Source of the DNA: Oscillospiraceae bacterium
GTDB taxonomy: Bacteria; Bacillota; Clostridia; Oscillospirales; Oscillospiraceae
DNA length: 8,721 bases
NCBI GenBank assembly: GCA_009786775.1
Contig: WQRL01000057.1
Coordinates: forward strand, 1 to 8,721
Direction of reading: 5' to 3'
In this document: positions 1 through 6,650 of the stretch, piece after piece
Layout: every line of letters starts with the position of its first letter
Numbering within the stretch: position 1 is the first letter of the stretch
Position numbers and translations under genes: made by a program
The notes under the pieces: model-generated
The model's input: the letters and a program-made list of their open reading frames with translations, nothing else
Told to the model about the DNA's origin: nothing
The model's database searches: none

Positions 1-1
1 A

Positions 2-57
2 ATTTCAGAAAAACCCGAGCGTGTTTGAGCGTCAGCGAGTTCGCGAGCCTCTGAAAT
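2..57. repeat. Short element with 8-bp terminal inverted repeats
   Basis: ATTTCAGA at 2-9 is the exact reverse complement of TCTGAAAT at 50-57. Between them lie short direct repeats: GAGCGT at 17-22 and 27-32, and GCGAG at 35-39 and 43-47. I see no long internal hairpin. The layout resembles a small intergenic repeat of the kind scattered in clostridial genomes, and the inner sequence looks familiar to me as such, but that is recollection and not a search. Alternatively, the frame from 3 to the TAA at 57-59 reads FQKNPSVFERQRVREPLK and could be the last codons of an upstream gene cut by the window edge. The two readings are not exclusive. Confidence 0.4.
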
Positions 58-94
58 AAGCCGTGCTCCCCGCTTTTTTGCGCAGACCTCGCTT

Positions 95-122
95 CCCCGC
101 CTTGCCCGGCTTACCCCTCCCC
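95..122 (-). other. Putative G-quadruplex motif on the minus strand
   Basis: The plus strand carries C-runs at 95-98, 105-107, 114-117 and 119-122. On the minus strand these are four G-runs of 4, 4, 3 and 4 bases with loops of 1, 6 and 6 bases, which meets the usual G3+N1-7 rule. The motif lies in a C-rich, otherwise featureless stretch (about 62-164) upstream of the operon promoter candidate. If transcription enters from the left, the G-rich strand would be the template. Formation in the cell is inference only. Confidence 0.4.
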
Positions 123-164
123 TCTGTCCACTGCTTCGTAACGGTACGCCCCCCTGCAGCTCCC

Positions 165-176
165 AGAAATATTTCT
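165..176. promoter_or_regulatory. 12-bp perfect palindrome, possible operator
   Basis: AGAAATATTTCT is a perfect palindrome with no spacer. It sits about 45 bp upstream of the candidate -10 element of the operon, a position where a dimeric regulator could bind. It is AT-rich and short, so it could be chance. No regulator is suggested by the sequence itself. Confidence 0.25.
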
Positions 177-219
177 CGAAAACTTTTTCAAACAAACTAT
201 AGCAATTACCCCCGCTTTG

Positions 220-228
220 TGATAGAAT
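220..228 (+). promoter_or_regulatory. Candidate extended -10 promoter for the U32-maf-mreCD-mrdA operon
   Basis: TGATAGAAT fits the extended -10 form TGN-TATAAT with one mismatch (TAGAAT). The best-placed -35, TAGCAA at 200-205 with a 17-base spacer, is poor, which is tolerated by extended -10 promoters. Transcription would start near 235 and leave a leader of about 45 bases before the GTG start at 280. A small inverted repeat (TGTTA at 230-234, TAACA at 243-247) overlaps the predicted start point. No other promoter-like sequence is as convincing before the first gene. Confidence 0.4.
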
Positions 229-267
229 ATGTTACTATTTGTTAACACTTAGTATCTATTTATTTGA

Positions 268-273
268 AGGTGA
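268..273 (+). promoter_or_regulatory. Ribosome binding site fixing the GTG start of the U32 gene
   Basis: AGGTGA matches the 3' half of the consensus AAGGAGGTGA and lies 6 bases before the GTG at 280. The in-frame ATG at 292 would be 18 bases away, so GTG is preferred. The U32 family also usually begins with a few residues before the PAGS motif, as this start gives. Confidence 0.7.
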
Positions 274-279
274 GAACCC

Positions 280-2370
280 GTGCTGGAAATAATGTCGCCT
301 GCAGGCTCCCCAGAGGGAGTCGTAGCAGCAGTGCAAAACGGCGCAGATGCACTATATATGGGCTTTGGCGAATTCAACGCACGCAAAAATGCAAAAAACT
401 TCACCGTCGAAGAATTTGCGCGTGCGCTGGAGTATTGCCGTATAAGAGGGGTCAAAACCTACCTCACGCTGAACACCCTTGCAAACGACAACGAACTGCA
501 TAAAGTAGCCGAGCACGCCAAAGTAGCGTGCAGGCTTGGAATAGACGCAATAATAATTCAAGACCTAGGTGTGATGAACGCCGTGCGGCAAGCGGTTCCT
601 GAGGTGCCTATGCACGCCAGCACTCAAATGGGGATACACAACCTAGAAGGCGTCAAAATGGCAGCCGCCATGGGCATAAAGCGAGTAGTTCTCGCAAGAG
701 AACTCTCCCGCAGGCAGCTCAAACACATCTGCCAAAGTTCCCCAATTGAAGTAGAAGTGTTTGTACACGGAGCGCTGTGCATGTGCTACTCAGGCCAGTG
801 CTACATGAGCGCAGTGATCGGGCGCCGCAGCGGCAACCGCGGTGTATGCGCCCAGCCGTGCAGGCTCAACTACAGCGCCGTCGGGCACGCTGCCCAGTTC
901 CCGCTTAGCCTAAAGGACAATAGCCTTATAAAATACATTGAAGACCTCAAAGACATAGGGGTCACAGGGCTTAAAATAGAAGGCCGTATGAAAAGGCCAG
1001 AGTATGCGGCTATTGTAACAGGAATATATGCCAAAGCAGCCCACCAGGGCAAATCCCCTAACCAGGAAGACCTTCAGCGGCTCAATGAAGCCTTCTCGCG
1101 CCAAGGCTTTACAGACGGATATTACACCGAAGGCCTAGGCCGGGATATGCTAGGAGTCAGGGAAGAAGACCAGGCCTCGGCAAACGCCATGTTTACAGCA
1201 GTGCGCAAGAGCTACCTTAACGGCGAATTTCAGAGAGTGCCGGTGCACTTTGTAGCCTCGGTACAAGACGGCAAAAGAGTCAAAATCGCAGCAGCCGACG
1301 ACAGGCAGAACACCGCCGTCGTCCACGGGTCAATCCCGGAGCCTGCATTTCATAAAGAACTGACGATGGCCTTGCTACAGACACAGCTTCACAAAACCGG
1401 CGGCACCCCATTTTACTGCGCAGGAGTCCGCGGCACAGTGGACCCGGGACTTGCCCTGCCGGTCAAAGCCTTTAACGAAATGCGCCGCAGCCTGCTGGCA
1501 GAACTGCTGGAAAAACGCAAGCCAGCCCCCGCCCGGACCGAAGGGGAATTTACAAAGGGTGAGGACTACTTAGGCTACGGCGGGCCGCCCATAATGACAG
1601 TTTCGGTTTCGCGGGCATACCAGCTCTCCGAAGCCATGGCAGAACTAAACCCGCGTATTCTCTACATACCCATAGCGGAGATTGACTACGAATCGCCGGT
1701 TTTGCGCCAGATGCTCGAAAATGACAAAATAACAGTAGCCGCAGCACTGCCGCGTGTAATTCACGACAATGAACGCAGGCGCGTTTCAGAACTGCTGACC
1801 ACCGCCTCATCCAACGGCATAAAAGAAGCCCTGGTCAGCAACATCGGCCATATCCAGTTTGCCAAGAGCCACGGCATGGAAGTCAGGGGCGACTACGGCC
1901 TGAATGTATTTAACTCCGAATCCCTGTATGTGCTTCGTAACCTCGGCCTCATGTCGGCCACTCTCTCATTTGAACTGCGCTTGGCAGAAATAAGGGACAT
2001 GTCCAAGCCGCTGGATACAGAAATCATAACCTACGGCAGGCTGCCCCTGATGCTAACTGAGAACTGCATCGTCAAGAACACCACGGGAGCATGCACCTGT
2101 GACAGTTTCACAGGGCTTGTAGACAGGCAAGGGGCACTATTTCCTGTAATACCAGAATTTGGATGCCGCAATATACTGCTAAACTCCAAGAAACTATTCA
2201 TGGCCGACAAAGGGCAGCAACTGTCCACCATAGGCCTGTGGGCTCAGCGGCTTAGCTTCACAACCGAAAACGCCGTAGAATGCGTCAATGTGATGAAACG
2301 CTACCTAAACGAAACAGGCTTCACCCCCTCAGGTTTCACCCGCGGGCTATACTTCAGAGGGGTTGAATAA
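280..2370 (+). CDS. U32 family protein, long RlhA-like form (probable Fe-S RNA hydroxylation enzyme)
   Basis: A 696-aa protein of the U32 'peptidase/collagenase' family. Seen in the sequence: N-terminal PAGSPEG (7-13), HASTQMGIHN (112-121), and the U32 signature region from FVHGALC (161-167) through SGQC (171-174) to GVCAQPCR (188-195). Cysteines in this region are C167, C169, C174, C190 and C194. KIEGRMKRPEY follows at 232-242. A middle region (about 310-415) with QLHKTGGTP at 369-377 and NEMRRSLL near 399 resembles the DUF3656 domain. The C-terminal third has a second cysteine set (C596, C605, C607, C629). Known of the family: E. coli RlhA hydroxylates 23S rRNA C2501 and TrhP-type relatives hydroxylate tRNA U34; both need prephenate-pathway functions and conserved cysteines. 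Length is close to RlhA (about 650 aa). The RNA substrate here is inference; protease activity is doubtful. It is the first gene of the operon, with its stop overlapping the maf ribosome binding site. Confidence 0.9.
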   Translation: MLEIMSPAGSPEGVVAAVQNGADALYMGFGEFNARKNAKNFTVEEFARALEYCRIRGVKTYLTLNTLANDNELHKVAEHAKVACRLGIDAIIIQDLGVMNAVRQAVPEVPMHASTQMGIHNLEGVKMAAAMGIKRVVLARELSRRQLKHICQSSPIEVEVFVHGALCMCYSGQCYMSAVIGRRSGNRGVCAQPCRLNYSAVGHAAQFPLSLKDNSLIKYIEDLKDIGVTGLKIEGRMKRPEYAAIVTGIYAKAAHQGKSPNQEDLQRLNEAFSRQGFTDGYYTEGLGRDMLGVREEDQASANAMFTAVRKSYLNGEFQRVPVHFVASVQDGKRVKIAAADDRQNTAVVHGSIPEPAFHKELTMALLQTQLHKTGGTPFYCAGVRGTVDPGLALPVKAFNEMRRSLLAELLEKRKPAPARTEGEFTKGEDYLGYGGPPIMTVSVSRAYQLSEAMAELNPRILYIPIAEIDYESPVLRQMLENDKITVAAALPRVIHDNERRRVSELLTTASSNGIKEALVSNIGHIQFAKSHGMEVRGDYGLNVFNSESLYVLRNLGLMSATLSFELRLAEIRDMSKPLDTEIITYGRLPLMLTENCIVKNTTGACTCDSFTGLVDRQGALFPVIPEFGCRNILLNSKKLFMADKGQQLSTIGLWAQRLSFTTENAVECVNVMKRYLNETGFTPSGFTRGLYFRGVE

Positions 2371-2374
2371 GGAG
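2369..2374 (+). promoter_or_regulatory. Ribosome binding site supporting the TTG start of maf
   Basis: AAGGAG is a strong Shine-Dalgarno site whose first two bases are part of the TAA stop of the upstream gene. It sits 8 bases before TTG at 2383. The family N-terminus (hydrophobic strand then SASPRR) begins right at this TTG, so a later ATG start would remove the conserved motif. Confidence 0.75.
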
Positions 2375-2382
2375 AAAGTCAT

Positions 2383-2952
2383 TTGAAAATAATACTAGCC
2401 TCCGCCTCGCCGCGCAGGCGCGAACTGCTCAAAATGATGGGCATTGAAAACTTTGAAGTAATCCCCGACAACTCCGAAGAAACCCTGCCCCAAGGCCTCT
2501 CGCCGGAACAGACAATATGCAAAGTAGCCCTAAACAAAGCTAAAAACGTATCCGCGCTATGCGGGCAAGACTCACTTATAATAGCTGCCGACACCGAAGT
2601 GTACCTAGACACGGCACCTTACGGGAAGCCCTGCGATGAAGAGGATGCCGTCAGGATGCTCAAAACCCTGTCGGGAAGAAAGCACACAGTATACACAGGC
2701 CTCGCCCTAATCCGCGCAGACGAAGTAATTACATACACCGAATCCACACAGGTATATTTCCGCGACATTTCCGAAGCGGAGATCAGAGCCTACGTTGCAA
2801 CAGGCGAACCCATGGACAAAGCCGGCGCTTACGGAGCCCAAGGGCGCGGGGCGGTATTTATAGAAAAACTTGAAGGCGACTTCTTCAATGTAATGGGCCT
2901 TCCGGTATGCCGCCTTTCGATAATGCTACAGAAAATGGGGGTACAGATATGA
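2383..2952 (+). CDS. maf: Maf family nucleoside triphosphate pyrophosphatase
   Basis: A 189-aa cytoplasmic protein, a normal length for Maf. It likely hydrolyses non-canonical or excess nucleotides (dTTP/UTP type, by family) to monophosphate and pyrophosphate. Visible motifs: LASASPRRRELL at 5-16 (phosphate binding), AADT with the probable catalytic aspartate D70, GKP at 81-83, SGRKHTVYTG at 97-106, and DKAGAYGAQGRGA (145-157) followed by EGDFFNVMGLPV (164-175), all in family order. The residue after AADT is Glu where Val is more usual; this should not affect catalysis. Translation starts at TTG. Its TGA overlaps the mreC ATG by the ATGA arrangement, which suggests translational coupling. Maf next to mre genes is a common bacterial order, although radC and mreB, which usually sit between them in Firmicutes, are missing. 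Confidence 0.95.
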   Translation: MKIILASASPRRRELLKMMGIENFEVIPDNSEETLPQGLSPEQTICKVALNKAKNVSALCGQDSLIIAADTEVYLDTAPYGKPCDEEDAVRMLKTLSGRKHTVYTGLALIRADEVITYTESTQVYFRDISEAEIRAYVATGEPMDKAGAYGAQGRGAVFIEKLEGDFFNVMGLPVCRLSIMLQKMGVQI

Positions 2953-3788
2953 AAGCACTTGTCAACAGACAATCCATTATCATTGCCTCAGTAGCTGTGC
3001 TGATAGCCATTATAACATTTATATCCGTAAACATGTTTGGCGGAGTCGGCCCGGTAACTAACCTCGGCAACGTAATCACCCGCCCCATCCGCACCTTAAC
3101 TGCGACCATTACAGGCACATTCGAGAGAATTTACGCCTCGATATATAGATTTGACGACCTTCTTGCAGACTATGAGCGGGTACTGGCCGTAAACGCCGAA
3201 CTGCTGAGGGACATAAGGGAAGTTGAGGAGCTGGCGGCAGAAAATGCCCTGCTCCGCGCAGCCTTAGATTTCCGCGACAGGCATCCCGGCCACCAGTCAG
3301 AAATAGCCACATTCCTAAACTGGGGCGGCTCCAACTGGTCCTCATCATTTACAATAAACAGAGGCTACGCCAACTCCAACATATCCAGCGGCAACGCCGT
3401 GACAACCGAATACGGTGTGCTAATAGGCCGGGTTTCCGAAGTAGGAGCCACGACATCCACAGTGATAACAGTCCTTGACACGACATTCACGGCAGGCGCC
3501 TTTGTCGGTGAGGGCACGGCCACCATCAGGGGAGATTTTAACCTAATGCGCAGCGGGCTGGTTATGCTAGACCACATAGACGACGACCAGATAGTGAGAG
3601 TCGGCGACACAATAGTGACTTCGGGGCGGGGCGAAGTGTTCCCCCGTGACCTAATAGTGGGCAACGTGGTAGGCCTGCACATGCACCCCACAGGCATCGG
3701 CAGGTATGCCACAGTAAGACCCGAAAGAGTCTTTGATGCCATAACGGAAGTTTTTGTTATAACCTATTTTGAACCCCTTGAAGAATAG
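2949..3788 (+). CDS. mreC: Rod shape-determining protein MreC
   Basis: A 279-aa bitopic membrane protein of the elongasome; its extracytoplasmic part scaffolds PBP2 and MreD. Seen: one membrane segment at about 9-29 after a short basic N-terminus, a heptad-like charged helix at about 66-108 (the dimerising coiled coil), then a beta-rich domain with YGVLIGRVSEV at 155-165 and GDTIVTSGRGEVFPRDLIVGNV at 219-240, which matches the conserved MreC pattern. I chose the ATG overlapping the maf stop (ATGA) because GGGGG at 2937-2941 lies 7 bases upstream and the protein then begins MKALVNRQ just before the membrane segment. An in-frame ATG at 2907 would add 14 residues encoded entirely inside maf and lacks support. 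No mreB precedes it. The family call is secure. Confidence 0.93.
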   Translation: MKALVNRQSIIIASVAVLIAIITFISVNMFGGVGPVTNLGNVITRPIRTLTATITGTFERIYASIYRFDDLLADYERVLAVNAELLRDIREVEELAAENALLRAALDFRDRHPGHQSEIATFLNWGGSNWSSSFTINRGYANSNISSGNAVTTEYGVLIGRVSEVGATTSTVITVLDTTFTAGAFVGEGTATIRGDFNLMRSGLVMLDHIDDDQIVRVGDTIVTSGRGEVFPRDLIVGNVVGLHMHPTGIGRYATVRPERVFDAITEVFVITYFEPLEE

Positions 3789-3816
3789 ATTAAATAGTTA
3801 GTTTGAAAGAACTCAA

Positions 3817-4380
3817 ATGAAAAGAAAAACACTGATAATAACGGTTATCCTACATGCACTCCTGCTTATATTGGTATTTATATTCCAAGGCCTTATATTC
3901 CCGTATATCCGGATTGCGGGCATTACCCCCCTACTGCTGCCGCTAGTGAGCACGGGGGTAGCTATCTCGCAGGGGCGGCTTGCAGGAGGGGTCACGGGGA
4001 TATTTGCCGGACTGCTCTGCGACCTGGCCTTAAATGAACCGGTGGGCCTGTTCACAATACTGCTGACATTCACAGGCCTTCTTGTAGGGACACTGGCCGA
4101 CACCACAGTGACGCGCGCTTTCATGACATATTTTCTTCTGAGCGCCGTAGTCCTTGTGCTCTCGGCATTTATCCAAATGTTCCCCCTGATGTACCTGAGC
4201 GGAATCCCTGCACAAGAACTAATGGGCACAGCCATATGGCAAACCGTCTACAGCCTGCTGTTTACATTCCCCATCTGGGCTCTTATAAAATCAATCGGGA
4301 AGCGCATTGAAAGATCTAAAGTGACTATAGGTGCGCAAACCGTGCGCAAAGCACGCAAAGTACGCAAGGCGCGTAAATAA
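3817..4380 (+). CDS. mreD: Rod shape-determining protein MreD
   Basis: A 187-aa polytopic membrane protein, typical in length for MreD. Hydrophobic segments are seen at roughly 6-27, 37-52, 56-74, 78-95, 103-122 and 139-158. The GLLCDL sequence at 65-70 matches the short conserved glycine-leucine-aspartate motif of the family. MreD works with MreC and PBP2 in side-wall growth; its exact molecular role is not fully settled. The position directly after mreC and before the PBP2 gene supports the call, since MreD is poorly conserved in sequence. The ribosome binding site is weak (GAAAGA at 3805-3810), with a 28-base gap after mreC. The protein ends in an unusual tail, two copies of VRKARK (176-187) with 8 basic residues of 12, likely cytoplasmic. 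Confidence 0.88.
   Translation: MKRKTLIITVILHALLLILVFIFQGLIFPYIRIAGITPLLLPLVSTGVAISQGRLAGGVTGIFAGLLCDLALNEPVGLFTILLTFTGLLVGTLADTTVTRAFMTYFLLSAVVLVLSAFIQMFPLMYLSGIPAQELMGTAIWQTVYSLLFTFPIWALIKSIGKRIERSKVTIGAQTVRKARKVRKARK
4331..4377 (+). repeat. 9-nt tandem repeat encoding the MreD tail
   Basis: Five related 9-base units lie at 4331-4339, 4342-4350, 4351-4359, 4360-4368 and 4369-4377. The first two are identical (GTGCGCAAA); the next three differ by one to three bases. The first is separated from the second by two bases, so it is read in another frame (as part of GAQT), while the last four are read as VRK-ARK-VRK-ARK. The array stops exactly before the TAA. This looks like replication-slippage expansion at the 3' end of mreD. 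Confidence 0.7.
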
Positions 4381-4401
4381 ATAAATGCGAGGAGTGACAA
4401 T

Positions 4402-6546
4402 ATGCAAAAAATGTATAAACCTGCCAGAATTGCAATTGTATTTATAATGTTTATAGCACTGCTGGGAGTATTCATAACGAACTTATATAGAATCCAAATC
4501 CACGAAGCCAGGGCCCTAAACCCTTATGATGCACCGCAGCGCAGATTTTCACGAACTGTGAACCTCCACGCCGCCCGCGGCAGCATATATGACCGCAACG
4601 GCATACTCCTAGCTTCGGGCAGGCCGTCATTTAATATAATGCTCGACTGGGCGAGTATGCGGGCTCAGGGCAATGATGTATTTAACGCCGCGATACTAAA
4701 TATGATATACATGGCCATGGATCACGGCTTTACACACACCGACACCTTCCCCATAACCCGTGGCGCGCCATTTGCATTTGTGGACATGACAAGGGAACAG
4801 CAGCGTAGGTTCGATGCCTACATTGAGCATCACCAGGGGCTCCACCCCGACATCACAGCCTCGGAATTTCTGGCATGGCTGCGCAGGCACTACCAAATTG
4901 ACTACACCATAGGCATACTGGATGCAAGGCTGATAATCGGCGTGAGGCACGAACTGGAAATGCGCCGTATCATAGGAAATCTCGCCCCTTACGTGTTCCT
5001 CTCCGATGTGACAACAGACTTTATTTCCCTAATAATGGAACAGGGGCATGTGGGTGTGTTTACCGAAAGCTCATTTGTCCGTGAATACCATACCACTTAT
5101 GCAGCCCACCTAATCGGCTACATAAGGCGCATGTCGCCGCAGCAATTTGAGGTCTTAAGAGAGCGCGGTTATTCCCTTGATGCCCTCGTCGGGCAAGTCG
5201 GCGCGGAATACGCCTTTGAAGAATACTTGCGGGGGATTGACGGGCGCAAGAGGGTAGTTTCTACCGTGGACGGAAGCGTGATAGAAGTACATATGCTCAG
5301 TGAGCCCATACCCGGCGACCATATTTACCTGACAATTGACATAGACCTTCAAGCCGCTGTTGAACACGCCCTGAGGACACAGATATCCCTGATTAATGCC
5401 GAGCGTTATCTGGAAGCTATGGACACCGGGGAAGATCCTGACGACCTTAGGATTCCGGGCGGCGCAGTGGTTGTGGTGGACACCAGGACGGGCGAGCTTC
5501 TGGCGGCGGCCTCCTACCCCACCTTCAACCTAACTACGCTGGCTCAGGACTTTACCTCACTTAACCTCGACCCCGGACTGCCTCTGTTTAACCGCGCAAC
5601 CCACGGCAGATACACCCCCGGCTCTACATTCAAGATGGTTACAGGTTTTGCAGGCCTGCGCCAGGAAGTGGTTGGGCGCTGGACACCGATACATTGCGGC
5701 GGGCAGTTTCTGGGGCTTACGCACTTGGAAGGCGGGCATCCTGTCAACTGCTGGATATTCCCAATAGCCCGCGTCGGACACCACAATGTGGACATGATTT
5801 CAGCCACAGAGGTGTCATGCAATGTCTACTTCATGGAGATTGCGGCTCATCTCAACGATAGAAGTTTTATTGAATCGGCAAACACCATAGCCGATACAGC
5901 CCGCGAATTTGGCCTTGGCGTTCACACAGGCCTTGAACTGCCCCAGTCATTAGGTAGGCTTGACTCCCCTTTATGGCGGCTAGATGCCTACGAGCGAGGT
6001 GCGATTAACGCAAGCGCCGCATTCTGGCCGGCCGCCCTCACGATACAAACCTCATTCGGTCAAGGTGAAAACCGCTTCACACCGCTACAGCTTGCAAGCT
6101 ACACATCCACCATCGCCAACGGCGGCATCTTGTTTGAACAGTCAATTTTGCAAAGACGCATGAGCAACGACTTCACGGAACAACTCCACACATTTGAGCC
6201 TGTAATCCGCAACGTCATCGAAGAAACAGAGCACATCAACACAATCCGCGACGGAATGCTGGCAGCTTCAATAGGCAACCGGGGCACGGCCCGCGCAGTG
6301 TTTCAGAACTACCCGATACTTGTAGGCTCCAAGACCGGCACAGCTCAATTTGACAGCCGCAACGTAAATGACGGCGTGTTCGTAGCTTACGCCCCGCACC
6401 ACAACCCCGAAATAGCCGTGGCCATAGTAATAGAAAAAGGCGGCTCGGGCTCCGCCGTCATGGACATAGCCCGCATGATTTTCGACTACTACTTCAACCC
6501 CGGCAGCGCCATAGCCGCCACCCCTTACGGGCAGCTAATACCATAA
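4402..6546 (+). CDS. mrdA: Class B penicillin-binding protein 2, elongation type (MrdA)
   Basis: A 714-aa DD-transpeptidase that cross-links peptidoglycan strands outside the membrane. Seen: a single N-terminal membrane anchor at about 9-29; the class B motif RGSIYDRNG at 59-67; a long insert or head region (about 85-230); HLIGY at 236-240 and VGQVGAE at 263-269 (dimer domain); then the transpeptidase domain with STFK (nucleophile S408, K411), SCN (S472-N474) and KTGTAQ starting at K644. GQGENRFTPLQLA shortly before the last motif is also typical. All three catalytic motifs are intact. No PASTA repeats are visible at the C-terminus, which argues against a SpoVD-like protein. A good ribosome binding site (AGGAGTGA, 4390-4397) lies 7 bases before ATG. 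Following mreC and mreD makes an elongation (MrdA) role more likely than a division role (FtsI), although sequence alone is less decisive. Confidence 0.92.
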   Translation: MQKMYKPARIAIVFIMFIALLGVFITNLYRIQIHEARALNPYDAPQRRFSRTVNLHAARGSIYDRNGILLASGRPSFNIMLDWASMRAQGNDVFNAAILNMIYMAMDHGFTHTDTFPITRGAPFAFVDMTREQQRRFDAYIEHHQGLHPDITASEFLAWLRRHYQIDYTIGILDARLIIGVRHELEMRRIIGNLAPYVFLSDVTTDFISLIMEQGHVGVFTESSFVREYHTTYAAHLIGYIRRMSPQQFEVLRERGYSLDALVGQVGAEYAFEEYLRGIDGRKRVVSTVDGSVIEVHMLSEPIPGDHIYLTIDIDLQAAVEHALRTQISLINAERYLEAMDTGEDPDDLRIPGGAVVVVDTRTGELLAAASYPTFNLTTLAQDFTSLNLDPGLPLFNRATHGRYTPGSTFKMVTGFAGLRQEVVGRWTPIHCGGQFLGLTHLEGGHPVNCWIFPIARVGHHNVDMISATEVSCNVYFMEIAAHLNDRSFIESANTIADTAREFGLGVHTGLELPQSLGRLDSPLWRLDAYERGAINASAAFWPAALTIQTSFGQGENRFTPLQLASYTSTIANGGILFEQSILQRRMSNDFTEQLHTFEPVIRNVIEETEHINTIRDGMLAASIGNRGTARAVFQNYPILVGSKTGTAQFDSRNVNDGVFVAYAPHHNPEIAVAIVIEKGGSGSAVMDIARMIFDYYFNPGSAIAATPYGQLIP

Positions 6547-6564
6547 AATATGCAGGTATTCCAC

Positions 6565-6586
6565 CGGCTGTCCGGACGGGCAGCCG
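6565..6586 (+). terminator. Strong stem-loop after mrdA; possible terminator without a U-tract
   Basis: CGGCTGTCC (6565-6573) pairs with GGGCAGCCG (6578-6586) in a 9-bp stem (one G-T pair) around a 4-base GGAC loop, 19 bases after the mrdA stop. No run of T follows, so it is not a standard intrinsic terminator. It could be an attenuating or transcript-protecting structure, or a processing site. Direct repeats flank it: TCCACCGGC at 6560-6568 and 6602-6610, and CTATCCA at 6591-6597 and 6599-6605. The gap (6547-6650) has no other feature I can support and no clear promoter for uvrA. Confidence 0.4.
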
Positions 6587-6650
6587 CCTGCTATCCAGCT
6601 ATCCACCGGCCATCCAAATTTTGAAACGAAACAGAAAGAACACAAAACTA

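Noticed and set aside
63..245. 60-codon plus-strand open frame with GTG start in the leader region
   Set aside because: No ribosome binding site, proline- and arginine-rich low-complexity product that follows the C-rich base composition, and it overlaps the likely promoter.
1550..1810. 86-codon minus-strand open frame inside the U32 gene
   Set aside because: Antisense to a conserved coding region, arginine-rich, without a ribosome binding site.
2907..2948. Earlier ATG for mreC adding 14 residues
   Set aside because: No ribosome binding site before it and the added residues are encoded within the conserved end of maf; the ATGA-overlapping start fits the family better.
3813..4235. 140-codon minus-strand open frame opposite mreD
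   Set aside because: Antisense to a clear membrane protein gene; composition is explained by the complementary hydrophobic codons.
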